DNA of 64,000 nucleotides from AC-51 sp036556385 (GTDB lineage Bacteria; Actinomycetota; UBA4738; HRBIN12). Each line of letters opens with the position of its first letter. Position 1 is the stretch's first letter. The notes below the pieces were generated by a model. The model made no database searches, had not been told where the DNA came from, and was given only the letters and a program-made list of their open reading frames with translations. Where the stretch lies: positions 1-64,000 of the forward strand of contig DATBJQ010000090.1 in NCBI GenBank assembly GCA_036556385.1. Direction: 5' to 3'. The position numbers and the translations under genes are program-made. Below are positions 32,231-40,484 of this stretch, in pieces.

Positions 32231-32917
32231 CTATCCTCGCAGCTTCGCCGAGCGCCCGCGCCCACGACCGTCCGGCGACGCCTCCCACGGGGGGTGGGCC
32301 GCCGCGCCGAACCGATCCAGGCCTCCGGTCTCGTTCATCAGGACGAGGTAGGCGTTCCCGTCGCTGCCGACCTCCACGACGGAGACCGACGCGGGGTCGG
32401 CGACGAACCGCTGGAACGCGTCGAGCGGAGCGGCGGTGAAGTGGGCCAGGAGCATGCGGACGATGTCGCCGTGCGTCGCGATCGCGACGCGCCCGCGCCG
32501 GTGTCGGCGCGCGATGCGCCGAACCTCGAGCACGGCGCGCTCCTGCGCGTCCGCGAAGCCCTCCCCGCCGGGGAAGCCGAACGCCGACGGGTGCGTCTGC
32601 ACGACCGTCCACTCCGCGCGCTTGCGTCGCAGCGCCGACAGGCGCTTGCCGGTCCACGTCCCCGCGTCCATCTCGATCAGCTCGGGCCGTTCGACGATCG
32701 GGAGCCGCTTGTCGGCAGCCAACGGCTGGACCGTCTGCACGCACCGCTCGAGGGGGCTGGAGTACACGGCCGTGAGACGGATCGGCGCCATCCGGCGAGC
32801 CAGGTCCTCGGCCTGCGCCTGACCGCGGGCGTCCAGGTGCACACCCGGCGACTGCCCGTACAGGATCGTGCCGGTCTGGGCGGTCAGCCCGTGACGGATC
32901 AGGAAGAGGGTCGCCAT
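32231..32917 (-). CDS. Histidine phosphatase-superfamily protein (MSMEG_4193-type phosphomutase), actinobacterial trio
   Basis: The 228-residue protein has the RHG motif at its N-terminus (LFLIRHGLT), SSPLERCVQT, a conserved glutamate in ELIEMDAGTW and the second histidine in VAIATHGDIVRMLL. These are the catalytic features of the phosphoglycerate mutase/phosphatase superfamily. It is the first gene of the trio operon. A TAGGCT hexamer eight bases before the ATG predicts a leaderless transcript. Substrate unknown. Presence of the whole trio is the best evidence in this window for an actinobacterial host. Confidence 0.92.
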   Translation of the reverse strand: MATLFLIRHGLTAQTGTILYGQSPGVHLDARGQAQAEDLARRMAPIRLTAVYSSPLERCVQTVQPLAADKRLPIVERPELIEMDAGTWTGKRLSALRRKRAEWTVVQTHPSAFGFPGGEGFADAQERAVLEVRRIARRHRRGRVAIATHGDIVRMLLAHFTAAPLDAFQRFVADPASVSVVEVGSDGNAYLVLMNETGGLDRFGAAAHPPWEASPDGRGRGRSAKLRG

Positions 32918-32925
32918 CGGGCGTC

Positions 32926-32931
32926 AGCCTA
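32926..32931 (-). promoter_or_regulatory. Putative -10 box (TAGGCT), leaderless start of trio operon
   Basis: TAGGCT on the minus strand ends eight bases before the ATG at 32917. Confidence 0.45.
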
Positions 32932-32954
32932 CGGGTGCGGAGCGGGCCACCGGT

Positions 32955-34115
32955 TCACGAGGCGGCCGTCGGGAGCGAGACCTCGAACGTGGAGCCCGAT
33001 CCAAACTCGCTCTGGACGCTCACCACGCCGCCGTGGTTCTCGGCGACGTGCCGGACGATCGCGAGACCGAGGCCCGTGCCGCCGGTCTCCCGGGAGCGCG
33101 CGCGATCGACACGATAGAAGCGCTCGAACACGCGAGGGAGGTCGCGACCCGGGATCCCGACGCCCGTGTCGCGGACGACCACCGTGGCCTGCCCGTCCCG
33201 CTGGAGCACCTGCACCCGCACGGTCCCACCGCCCGGTGTGTAGCGGACCGCGTTGTCGACGAGGTTGCGCACCATCAGGGCGAGGTCGCGCGCCGAGCCC
33301 CGGACGATCGGGTGATCCCGAGCCTGCCAGTCCAGCGTGATCCCGGCCGCGCCCGCGTCGTCCTCGAGCCGCTGGACCTCCTCGCTCACCACGCCGTCGA
33401 GCGCGACGAGCTCCGAGAGCTCGCTCCCGGTCTCCAGACGGGAGAGGTCGAGGAGGTCCGAGATGATCCGCGACAGCCGGAGCGCCTCTCGTTCGAGCTG
33501 CTCCGTGAAGCGCCCGGCGGCGTCGGGGTCGTCGATCGCCCCGTCGTGGAGCGTCTCGGCGGCCGCGCGGATCGAGGCCACGGGTGTCTTGAGCTCGTGC
33601 GAGGCGTTCGCGACGAAGTCACGGCGGATCGCGTCGATGCGTCGGGCCTCGGTGACGTCGCGGACGACCAGCAGCACGGTGCCGTCGCCGCCGACCGGGC
33701 GGGCCGCGGCCCGGAGCCAGCGCGACGGCGCGCCGGTCTCGGCCTCGACCTCCACCAGCTCGCCGTCGGCGCTCGCGCGCCGCACGGCATCCCGCAGGTC
33801 GAGCGGAAGCAGGTGCTCCGCGTCGGCCGGGACGGCGCCCAGGTGGCGGGCGAGGGCCGCGTTCTCGAAGACCCGGCGACCCTCGGGGTCGAGCAGCAGC
33901 ACGCCCTCGTCCATCGAGTCCAGGACCAGCGAGCGGACCTCGCGGACCTCGGCCACGGACCGCTCCTGCGCCTCGAGTGTGTCCCGCGTCCGGGCGAGCG
34001 CCCGCTCGAGCGGCCGGCGCGCGCGTCGCGCTCGCGCGATCAGGATGGCGCCGGTCACCACGGCGCCCGCGACCGCGGCCACCACCAGCGCGAGCACGCC
34101 GCCGACCCCATCCAT
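32955..34115 (-). CDS. phoR: Phosphate-responsive sensor histidine kinase PhoR
   Basis: The 386-residue kinase has one N-terminal membrane helix (residues 6-26), a PAS domain (about 60-155) and a HisKA domain with phospho-accepting His173 in ANASHELKTPVASIRA. The HATPase domain has N-box NLVDNAVRYTP, G1 DTGVGIP, F-box FERFYRVDRAR and G2 GGTGLGLAIV. The lack of a large periplasmic sensor agrees with PhoR, which senses through the Pst/PhoU complex. It is divergent from pstS across PHO boxes; the likely partner regulator lies at the far end of the pst operon. Confidence 0.92.
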   Translation of the reverse strand: MDGVGGVLALVVAAVAGAVVTGAILIARARRARRPLERALARTRDTLEAQERSVAEVREVRSLVLDSMDEGVLLLDPEGRRVFENAALARHLGAVPADAEHLLPLDLRDAVRRASADGELVEVEAETGAPSRWLRAAARPVGGDGTVLLVVRDVTEARRIDAIRRDFVANASHELKTPVASIRAAAETLHDGAIDDPDAAGRFTEQLEREALRLSRIISDLLDLSRLETGSELSELVALDGVVSEEVQRLEDDAGAAGITLDWQARDHPIVRGSARDLALMVRNLVDNAVRYTPGGGTVRVQVLQRDGQATVVVRDTGVGIPGRDLPRVFERFYRVDRARSRETGGTGLGLAIVRHVAENHGGVVSVQSEFGSGSTFEVSLPTAAS

Positions 34116-34123
34116 CGAGTCGG

Positions 34124-34129
34124 AGTGTA
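34124..34129 (-). promoter_or_regulatory. Putative -10 box (TACACT), leaderless start of phoR
   Basis: TACACT on the minus strand ends eight bases before the phoR ATG. The nearer PHO box begins 29 bases further upstream. Confidence 0.45.
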
Positions 34130-34158
34130 GGAGCGAGACGGGGTCGGGGAGGGGGGGT

Positions 34159-34191
34159 GCTCACCGTCCGTTCCCCCGCCGTTCGCCGTGC
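34159..34191 (+). promoter_or_regulatory. PHO box 1: three 11-bp direct repeats
   Basis: Units of 11 bases start at 34159 (GCTCACCGTCC), 34170 (GTTCCCCCGCC) and 34181 (GTTCGCCGTGC), matching the GTTCACC-NNNN repeat bound by PhoP in Streptomyces with one to two mismatches each. It lies on the phoR side of the divergent region and may serve autoregulation. Confidence 0.7.
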
Positions 34192-34241
34192 GGTTCCCCC
34201 CGACCAGCGCCTTCCGAGCCACCCGACTCAGCCGGCCCGTC

Positions 34242-34263
34242 GTTCACCGTCCGTTCACCGACG
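34242..34263 (+). promoter_or_regulatory. PHO box 2: two perfect GTTCACC repeats
   Basis: GTTCACC occurs at 34242 and again 11 bases later at 34253. It lies 27 bases before a TAGCCT -10 box for pstS, a good position for activation by PhoP. Confidence 0.85.
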
Positions 34264-34290
34264 CGCCGACGGTGCGCCACATCGGCTCCC

Positions 34291-34296
34291 TAGCCT
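34291..34296 (+). promoter_or_regulatory. Putative -10 box (TAGCCT) of the pst operon
   Basis: TAGCCT downstream of PHO box 2 gives a leader of about 33 bases that includes the ribosome site GGGGGAGGGAAG before the pstS ATG. Confidence 0.5.
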
Positions 34297-34335
34297 TCGC
34301 CACGGTCTGGATCCGACCGAGGGGGAGGGAAGAGC

Positions 34336-35364
34336 ATGCGGAGGTTCCGGAGGTTCGCGGGCATCCTGACCGGGGTGCTCGCGCTGTCGCTCGTGGCGGC
34401 CGCCTGCGGCGACGACGGGGGCGGCACGGACGAGCCGGTCTCGTCCCTGTCGGGCACCGTGAACATCTCGGGCTCGTCCACCGTCCTGCCGATCGCGAAC
34501 GCCGTCGCCGCGACCTTTAACGCCGCGAACCCCAACGTCGGGATCCGTGTGGACGGCCCCGGCACCGGTGACGGGATGGCGTTGTTCTGCACCGGCGACA
34601 TCGACATCGCGGATGCGTCGCGCCCGATCGACGAAGAGGACGAGGTCCCGGTGTGCGAGGAGAACGGGATCGAGTACGTGGAGCTGGAGATCGCGCTCGA
34701 CGGCGTGACCGTGATGACGAGCCCGGAGAACAGTGTCGAGTGCCTGAACAACGGTGACCTCTACGCACTCTTCGGCCCCGAATCGACCGGGATCGACACC
34801 TGGAACGGCGCGGACGATCTCGCGAGCCAGGTCGGCGGGACGGGCGGCTTCCCGGACGAGTCGCTCGAGATCACCGCCCCCGGGGAGGAGTCGGGGACCT
34901 ACGACGCCTTCATCGACCTGGCCGGGATCGAGGACGTCGCTCTCGAGCAGGGTGTGCCCGAGGACGAGGCGGCGAGCCTCCGTGGCGACTACACGCCGTC
35001 GGCCGACGACAACGTGATCATCACGGCGATGGAGAGCTCCGCGGGATCGCTCGGGTTCGTCGGCTTCGCCTACGCGCAGAGCGCCGGCGAAGGGGTCAAG
35101 GAGATCCAGGTCGACGGCGGCGAAGGGTGCGTCGCACCGACCGCGGACACGATCGCGGACGGCAGCTACCCGCTCTCGCGGTCGCTGTACATCTACGTGA
35201 ACACGACGAAGGCTGCCGAGAACCCGGCCGTCGCCGCGTTCGTGGACACGTTCCTGTCCGAGGCCGGCACCACCGAAGCGGTCACGGCAACCGGGTACGT
35301 GGTGCTCCCGGCGGATCGGATCGCCGCGTCGCAGGCGGCCTGGGACGAGGTGGCCCCCGCCTGA
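34336..35364 (+). CDS. pstS: Phosphate ABC transporter, substrate-binding lipoprotein PstS
   Basis: The 342-residue lipoprotein has the lipobox SLVAAAC with a Gly/Asp-rich linker. Phosphate-binding features of PstS are NISGSSTVLPIANAV, GPGTGDGMALFCTGDIDIADASRPI (Ser/Arg/Asp ligands) and GEESGTYDAFIDL. It captures phosphate outside the membrane and delivers it to PstCA. PHO boxes upstream predict induction under phosphate starvation. A hairpin follows the gene, so pstS mRNA can exceed that of the permease genes. Confidence 0.95.
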   Translation: MRRFRRFAGILTGVLALSLVAAACGDDGGGTDEPVSSLSGTVNISGSSTVLPIANAVAATFNAANPNVGIRVDGPGTGDGMALFCTGDIDIADASRPIDEEDEVPVCEENGIEYVELEIALDGVTVMTSPENSVECLNNGDLYALFGPESTGIDTWNGADDLASQVGGTGGFPDESLEITAPGEESGTYDAFIDLAGIEDVALEQGVPEDEAASLRGDYTPSADDNVIITAMESSAGSLGFVGFAYAQSAGEGVKEIQVDGGEGCVAPTADTIADGSYPLSRSLYIYVNTTKAAENPAVAAFVDTFLSEAGTTEAVTATGYVVLPADRIAASQAAWDEVAPA

Positions 35365-35378
35365 GACGGCACACACAC

Positions 35379-35413
35379 GGGGAAGACCGAGCGCGTCGCG
35401 CTCGGTCTTCCCC
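35379..35413 (+). terminator. Intra-operon hairpin between pstS and pstC
   Basis: A perfect 15-bp stem (left arm GGGGAAGACCGAGCG) with loop CGTCG lies 14 bases after the pstS stop. The right arm ends in TCTTCCCC. It is the strongest terminator-like structure in the window. Confidence 0.8.
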
Positions 35414-35430
35414 CTCGACCTCGTAGGGGA

Positions 35431-35436
35431 TAGGCT
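35431..35436 (+). promoter_or_regulatory. Putative internal -10 box (TAGGCT) for pstC
   Basis: TAGGCT lies after the hairpin and ends 11 bases before the pstC ATG, so the permease genes may be transcribed separately from pstS. Confidence 0.4.
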
Positions 35437-35447
35437 CGCCAACCCGG

Positions 35448-36389
35448 ATGGATACCCTCGCCCCGACCCGCGAACTCACCGTCGACGTGCTCCGTGGGAG
35501 CAGCCGTCGTCGCCGGAAGGAACGCGCGACGAAGCTCGTGCTGCAGGGAGCCTCCGTGTTCTCCCTCGTCGTCAGCGTGGCGATCCTGCTCGCGATGGCC
35601 GGTCAGGCGATCCGGTGGCTCACGGGGATCGACCTCGGATGGCTCTGGACCTCGGCCGGCTGGTCACCACGGAGGAACGACTTCGACATCCTGACCCTCT
35701 TCGTCGGCACCGTGATGGTCGCTGGCATCGCGATGCTCGTCGCGGCGCCGCTCGGCCTCGGGGCGGCGCTGTACCTGTCGGAGTACGCCACCCCGAGGAT
35801 CAGGAGGGTCCTCAAGCCGATCCTCGAGGTGCTGGCGAGCATCCCCAGCGTGGTGCTCGGCTTCTTCGCCCTCACCGTGATCCAACCCTCGATCGTGGTG
35901 GGGCTCATCGGTGGGAAGGGTGCCTTCTCGTACCTGTCGGCGGGGATCGCGGTGGGGATCCTCACGGTCCCACTCGTGGCGTCGGTGTCCGAGGACGCGA
36001 TGTACGCGGTGCCGGGCGCGATGCGGGAGGCCGCCTACGGCATCGGCGCGAAGCAGCGGACCGTGTCGGTCCGCGTCGTCTTTCCCGCGGCGATCTCCGG
36101 GATCGTCGCCGCCCTGATCCTCGGGTTCTCACGGGCGATCGGCGAGACGATGGTCGTCGCGATCGCGGCCGGCGCGACGGGAGCCGCCCCCCGGACGTTC
36201 AACCCGCTCGAGCCCGGTCAGACGATGACCGGCGCGATCGCTTCGCTCGCGATCGGTTCGGACCAGGTGCGAGGTTCGGGGTTCGCGTTCGGCAGCCTCT
36301 ACTTCGTCGCGCTCCTCCTGTTCATCCTCACGTTCTCGCTCAACGTCGTCAGCGAGCGGTTCGTCCGCCGGGTGAGGAAGACCTACTGA
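35448..36389 (+). CDS. pstC: Phosphate ABC transporter permease PstC
   Basis: The 313-residue permease has six membrane helices. The EAA-type cytoplasmic loop is SEDAMYAVPGAMREAAYGIGAKQRTVSVRVVFPAAISGIVAALILGFSRAIGET, contacting PstB. The segment RRNDFDILTLFVGTVMVAG is typical of PstC. It couples with PstA to carry phosphate across the membrane. Its TGA shares one base with the ATG of pstA. Confidence 0.95.
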   Translation: MDTLAPTRELTVDVLRGSSRRRRKERATKLVLQGASVFSLVVSVAILLAMAGQAIRWLTGIDLGWLWTSAGWSPRRNDFDILTLFVGTVMVAGIAMLVAAPLGLGAALYLSEYATPRIRRVLKPILEVLASIPSVVLGFFALTVIQPSIVVGLIGGKGAFSYLSAGIAVGILTVPLVASVSEDAMYAVPGAMREAAYGIGAKQRTVSVRVVFPAAISGIVAALILGFSRAIGETMVVAIAAGATGAAPRTFNPLEPGQTMTGAIASLAIGSDQVRGSGFAFGSLYFVALLLFILTFSLNVVSERFVRRVRKTY

Positions 36390-37342
36390 TGCGCTCGCTC
36401 GTCGCCACCGACGACGTCCGCGCGGCGGTCGACGCCGCGCTGCGCGGCCAGAAGCGCGACGTCAAGGGACTGCTGTTCAAGGGCGTCCTGCTCCTCACCC
36501 TCCTGATCTCGCTCGGCGTGTTGATCGTCCTGCTCTGGAAGGTCGTCGCCGACGCGCTCCCCGTCTTCCAGGACCGAGGGTGGTCGTTCGTCACGTCCAA
36601 CACCTCGCCGCTGCCGAACCAGGCCGGTGTGCGCCAGGGGCTGATCGGGTCGTTGATCCTGATCCTGTTCGTCACCTTGCTCGCGCTGCCGCTCGGGATC
36701 GCGGCGGCGATCTACCTCCAGGAGTACGCGCGCGACTCCCGGCTGAACAGGATCCTGATCGCGAACGTACGCAACCTGGCGGGGGTCCCGTCGATCGTCT
36801 ACGGGATCCTCGGCCTCGTCGTGTTCGTTCAGGCGTTCCGCGGCTTCACAGGCCCCGGTGGTGGCGCGCCGGGATACAGCTACATCTCCGGGGGGCTTAC
36901 CCTCGCCGTCCTCGTGATGCCGATCGTGATCCTGGTGACGATGGAGGCGCTCCGGGCCGTCCCCCAGAGCCTCCGCGAGGGCGCCTACGGTGTGGGCGCG
37001 ACCCGGTGGGAGGTGACGCGGAGCCATGTGCTGCCCTACGCGGCTCCGGGCATGCTGACGGGCGCGATCCTCGCTCTGGGCCGCGCGTTCGGCGAGACGG
37101 CGCCGTTGCTCCTGGTCGGTGCAACGCTCGGCTTCTTCGCCAATCCTCCGGGCCAGGCCCCGCTCGATCTCCTGCAGGGCTTCTACACCGCGCTCCCCAC
37201 GCAGATCTTCGCGTGGGCCAAGCTCCCGCAGGCCGTCTGGGGAGCCAACGTGTCGGCCGCTATCGTTGTACTCCTGGTGACCATCCTCGCCGTCAACGCC
37301 GTCGCGATCGTGCTGAGGAACCGATATGACCGGAAGTGGTGA
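36389..37342 (+). CDS. pstA: Phosphate ABC transporter permease PstA
   Basis: The 317-residue permease has six helices and the coupling loop MEALRAVPQSLREGAYGVGATRWEVTRSHVLPYAAPGMLTGAILALGRAFGETAP. The segment NVRNLAGVPSIVYGILGLVVFVQ is the conserved PstA core. The gene overlaps pstB by 17 bases. Confidence 0.95.
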   Translation: MRSLVATDDVRAAVDAALRGQKRDVKGLLFKGVLLLTLLISLGVLIVLLWKVVADALPVFQDRGWSFVTSNTSPLPNQAGVRQGLIGSLILILFVTLLALPLGIAAAIYLQEYARDSRLNRILIANVRNLAGVPSIVYGILGLVVFVQAFRGFTGPGGGAPGYSYISGGLTLAVLVMPIVILVTMEALRAVPQSLREGAYGVGATRWEVTRSHVLPYAAPGMLTGAILALGRAFGETAPLLLVGATLGFFANPPGQAPLDLLQGFYTALPTQIFAWAKLPQAVWGANVSAAIVVLLVTILAVNAVAIVLRNRYDRKW

Positions 37343-38249
37343 GGAGATGGAGCCGACACGAGTGAGACCGGATGAGCTGGACGAACCGATCGTCTCCACG
37401 CACGCCGCCGAGGTCGAGCCAGCCCGGGTCACGGTGCGGGAGATCCGGGAACCGGAGGCCCAGGGTGCCGCCCACCCGACGGTGTTCCGGGTCGAGGGCG
37501 TGAACGTGTACTACGGCGAGTTCCGGGCCGTCCGGGACGTGACCCTGGACATCCCGTCGAACCAGATCACGGCCCTGATCGGCCCCTCGGGGTGCGGGAA
37601 GACCACGTTCCTCCGCTGCCTGAACCGGATGAACGACCTGATCGAGACGGCTCGGGTCGAGGGGACCCTCGAGTACCACGGGGTGAACCTGTACGACCCT
37701 CGCGTCGACCCCGTCGAGGTCCGCCGCCGGATCGGCATGGTGTTCCAGAAGCCGAACCCGTTCCCCAAATCGATCTACGAGAACATCGCCTTCGGGCCGA
37801 AGATCGCCGGGTTCAAGGGGAACCTGGACGACCTCGTGGAGGAGAGCCTCCGCAAGGCGGCGCTCTGGGACGAGGTCAAGGACAAGCTCAAGGAGTCGGG
37901 CATGGCGATGTCCGGCGGGCAGCAGCAGCGGCTGTGCATCGCCCGGGCGATCGCCACGCGTCCCGACGTGATCCTGATGGACGAGCCGTGTTCGTCCCTC
38001 GACCCGATCGCCACCGCGAAGATCGAGGACCTGATGCAGGAGCTGGTCTCCGACTACTCGATCGTGATCGTGACCCACAACATGCAGCAGGCGGCGCGGG
38101 TCTCGGACCGGACCGCCTTCTTCACGGTCGAGGTCTCCGACGACGGGCACCGCACGGGTCTGATCGCCGAGTACGACCAGACGCAGAAGATCTTCACCGA
38201 TCCCTCGGATCCACGGACCGAGGCGTACGTGACGGGGCGGTTCGGATGA
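37326..38249 (+). CDS. pstB: Phosphate ABC transporter ATPase PstB
   Basis: The 307-residue ATPase has Walker A GPSGCGKTTFLRCLNRMNDL, the family Q-loop VFQKPNPFPKSIYENI, signature MSGGQQQRLCIARAIA, Walker B VILMDEPCSSLDP and the H-loop IVIVTHNMQQA. It has an N-terminal extension of about 50 residues, acidic and Pro/Arg rich, beyond the usual start; translation could instead begin at a later codon. The stop overlaps the ATG of phoU. Confidence 0.96.
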   Translation: MTGSGEEMEPTRVRPDELDEPIVSTHAAEVEPARVTVREIREPEAQGAAHPTVFRVEGVNVYYGEFRAVRDVTLDIPSNQITALIGPSGCGKTTFLRCLNRMNDLIETARVEGTLEYHGVNLYDPRVDPVEVRRRIGMVFQKPNPFPKSIYENIAFGPKIAGFKGNLDDLVEESLRKAALWDEVKDKLKESGMAMSGGQQQRLCIARAIATRPDVILMDEPCSSLDPIATAKIEDLMQELVSDYSIVIVTHNMQQAARVSDRTAFFTVEVSDDGHRTGLIAEYDQTQKIFTDPSDPRTEAYVTGRFG

Positions 38250-38923
38250 CGCGCGAACGGTTCCACGAGTCGTTGGAGCGGATGGAGCTGGAGCTCCTGT
38301 CGCTGGGCGAGCTGGCCGGCACCGCGGTCCAGCGTTCGGTCGAGTCCATCGTGGAGCGCGACGCGCAGACGGCGCAGACCGTGGTGGACGACGACGACCA
38401 GATCGACGAGAGCTACCTCAAGATCGACAACGGCGTCCTCGAGATGTTGGCGCTCCAGACCCCGGTGGCCGGTGAGCTGCGGCTCGTCTCGGCGATCCTG
38501 CACAGCTGCCTGCACCTGGAACGGATCGGCGACCAGGCCGTGAACATCGCCAAGATGCACCTGGCCACGCAGGACCTCCCGGGGAGCGACACGATGCGGC
38601 GACAGCTGCAGGAGATGGGCGACATGGTGGTGCAGATGCTCCGCACGGCGATGGAGGCCTTCCGCAAGCGGGATGCCGAGCTGGCGGCGACCCTGCCCGG
38701 TCTGGACGACCCGGTCGACCGGCTCAACCGGGCGACCCATCTGGAGGCGCTCAAGCTGGCCGACGACCCGAAGGCGCTCGATTGGGGGATGCACATGAAC
38801 CTCGCGGCCCGCGCGCTCGAGCGCGTGGGTGACAACGCCGTCGACATCGCCGAGCAGGTCGGCTTCCTGGTGACGGGGGAGTTCCGGGAGTTCACCGACG
38901 CCTCCCACCCGGTCGAGGCCTGA
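38246..38923 (+). CDS. phoU: Phosphate signalling protein PhoU
   Basis: The 225-residue all-helical protein has two PhoU repeats, each with a metal-binding helix: LHLERIGDQAVNIAK near residue 90 and ALERVGDNAVDIAEQV near residue 193. PhoU links the Pst transporter to PhoR and restrains both when phosphate is plentiful. Start and stop overlap the neighbouring genes (ATGA with pstB, one base with phoP), giving tight coupling. Confidence 0.94.
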   Translation: MTRERFHESLERMELELLSLGELAGTAVQRSVESIVERDAQTAQTVVDDDDQIDESYLKIDNGVLEMLALQTPVAGELRLVSAILHSCLHLERIGDQAVNIAKMHLATQDLPGSDTMRRQLQEMGDMVVQMLRTAMEAFRKRDAELAATLPGLDDPVDRLNRATHLEALKLADDPKALDWGMHMNLAARALERVGDNAVDIAEQVGFLVTGEFREFTDASHPVEA

Positions 38924-39618
38924 TGGACGAGGCTGCCTCCCGCATCCTGCTGGTGGAGGACGAGCCGTCGCTCGTCGAGTCCGTCCGCTACTCGCTCGAG
39001 CGGGAGGGGTTCCGCGTGACGGTGGCCGGTGACGGCCGTCGCGCGATCGAGCGGTTCCGGGCCGACCAGCCCGATCTCGTGATCCTGGACCTGATGCTGC
39101 CCGAGCTCTCGGGCCTCGACGTCTGCCGGATGATCCGCGACGAGTCCACGGTGCCGATCATCGTGGTGACGGCGAAGGACTCGGAGGCGGACAAGGTCAC
39201 GGGGCTGGAGCTGGGCGCGGACGACTACGTCACCAAGCCGTTCTCGGTCCGCGAGCTCGTCTCCCGCGTTCGGGCGCATCTGCGCCGCGCGCGGATGCAG
39301 TCCGCACTGCCTCCCGAGGAGATGCTCGCCGGGGGGCCGGTGGAGATGGACGTCGGGCGCCACGAGGTGCGCGTCCAGGGCGACGCGATCGCGTTCCCTC
39401 CCAAGGAGTTCGAGCTGCTCGAGACCTTCCTCCGCCGCAAGGGCCGCCTGCTCACACGGGAGTTCCTGATCGAGGAGGTCTGGGGCCACGACTACTTCGG
39501 CGACACGAAGACCCTCGACGTGCACGTGAAGCGCATCCGGCGCAAGATCGAGCCCGATCCGCACGAGCCCACGCATCTCGTCACGGTGCGCGGTCTCGGC
39601 TACAAGTTCGTGGCGTGA
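38923..39618 (+). CDS. phoP: OmpR-family response regulator, probable PhoP
   Basis: The 231-residue regulator has an intact receiver: acidic pair in LLVEDEPSL, phospho-Asp in LVILDLMLPELSGLD, Thr in VVTAKDS and Lys in YVTKPFS. The C-terminal winged helix has FPPKEFELLETFLRRKGRLLTREFLIEEVWG and TLDVHVKRIRRKIE, then VRGLGYKF. Its place right after phoU makes it the likely partner of PhoR, though the kinase gene lies 5 kb away on the other strand. It would bind the GTTCACC repeats before pstS. It overlaps the convergent GNAT gene by 19 bases. Confidence 0.9.
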   Translation: MDEAASRILLVEDEPSLVESVRYSLEREGFRVTVAGDGRRAIERFRADQPDLVILDLMLPELSGLDVCRMIRDESTVPIIVVTAKDSEADKVTGLELGADDYVTKPFSVRELVSRVRAHLRRARMQSALPPEEMLAGGPVEMDVGRHEVRVQGDAIAFPPKEFELLETFLRRKGRLLTREFLIEEVWGHDYFGDTKTLDVHVKRIRRKIEPDPHEPTHLVTVRGLGYKFVA

Positions 39619-40415
39619 GGGCGATCCCCCCTCGGCGCCCGGTCCACCGGGCCTCGGGTGGAGGCCAGCCGTCCCACATCCCGGAACCCGAGGGAGCCGT
39701 AGAGGCGCACCACGGCGTCGTCGTCGGGGTCGGCGAACAGGCAGACGTGCTCCGCCCCGCGGCTCCGCGCCTCCCGCACGATCCGGGTGGTCAGCGCGCT
39801 CGCGTATCCCTTCCCGCGCGAAGCCGGGAACGTGGCGACGTTGTCGACGTACCCCACGCCCTCCAGCAGGACCAGTGCGGCGAGCGAGACGATCTCTCCC
39901 TCCTCGCGGATCGCGAACCAGCGCTTGCCGCCCGGCTCCAGGACGTCGCGTTCGATCGCCCGCAGCTGGTGGACCGCGTCCCCCGGTTCGACGCCGAACA
40001 GGGCGAGCGAGTCGCCCACGCGGCGCCAGAGCTCGTCGCCGGCCGGCACCTCCTCCACGCGATCGTCCGTGGTCGCCCGGACCGGATCGCCGGGGCCGAC
40101 CTCCATCACCAGGTCCCAGCTGAGGCGGTCGCCCCGCGACGAGAGCTCGGCCAGCAGCCCGGCCGTGGCCTCCGGCCGGAAGCTGACGACGTGGTACGTG
40201 GTGGCGCCGGCGGCGGCGAGGGCCGGCAGGAGGTCGGCATCGATGTCCGCGACCCGGAGCCTCGGATCGGCCACGTCGATCCGTGCGTAGTTCGTGTCCC
40301 AGATCCGCGGGTACCGGCCGTCGGTGACGACGGCCCCCCACGTGGTGGGTCGGACGCTGGCGAACAGCTCGTCCAGGGCCCGCCAGAACCGGTGGATGTG
40401 GTCGGGGACGGGCAC
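39600..40415 (-). CDS. GNAT acetyltransferase, two-part
   Basis: The 271-residue protein has a divergent N-terminal half and a C-terminal GNAT domain with EEGEIVSLAALVLLEGVGYVDNVATFPASRGKGYASALTTRIV. The RGKGYA segment is the acetyl-CoA pyrophosphate loop, and LYGSLGFRDVG is the last GNAT strand. The size and layout resemble two-domain GNATs. The substrate is unknown. The GTG at 40415 is nine bases after a TACACT hexamer. It is divergent from corA. Confidence 0.82.
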   Translation of the reverse strand: MPVPDHIHRFWRALDELFASVRPTTWGAVVTDGRYPRIWDTNYARIDVADPRLRVADIDADLLPALAAAGATTYHVVSFRPEATAGLLAELSSRGDRLSWDLVMEVGPGDPVRATTDDRVEEVPAGDELWRRVGDSLALFGVEPGDAVHQLRAIERDVLEPGGKRWFAIREEGEIVSLAALVLLEGVGYVDNVATFPASRGKGYASALTTRIVREARSRGAEHVCLFADPDDDAVVRLYGSLGFRDVGRLASTRGPVDRAPRGDRPHATNL

Positions 40416-40424
40416 GACCGGCGC

Positions 40425-40430
40425 AGTGTA
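40425..40430 (-). promoter_or_regulatory. Putative -10 box (TACACT), leaderless start of GNAT gene
   Basis: TACACT on the minus strand ends nine bases before the GTG at 40415. Confidence 0.4.
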
Positions 40431-40472
40431 GCCACGGGGTGTCGTGGTGGTTGGCGCCGAGCGGCCACGGGG

Positions 40473-40478
40473 TAGGCT
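40473..40478 (+). promoter_or_regulatory. Putative -10 box (TAGGCT), leaderless start of corA
   Basis: TAGGCT ends six bases before the GTG at 40485. Confidence 0.45.
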
Positions 40479-40484
40479 CCGCGC

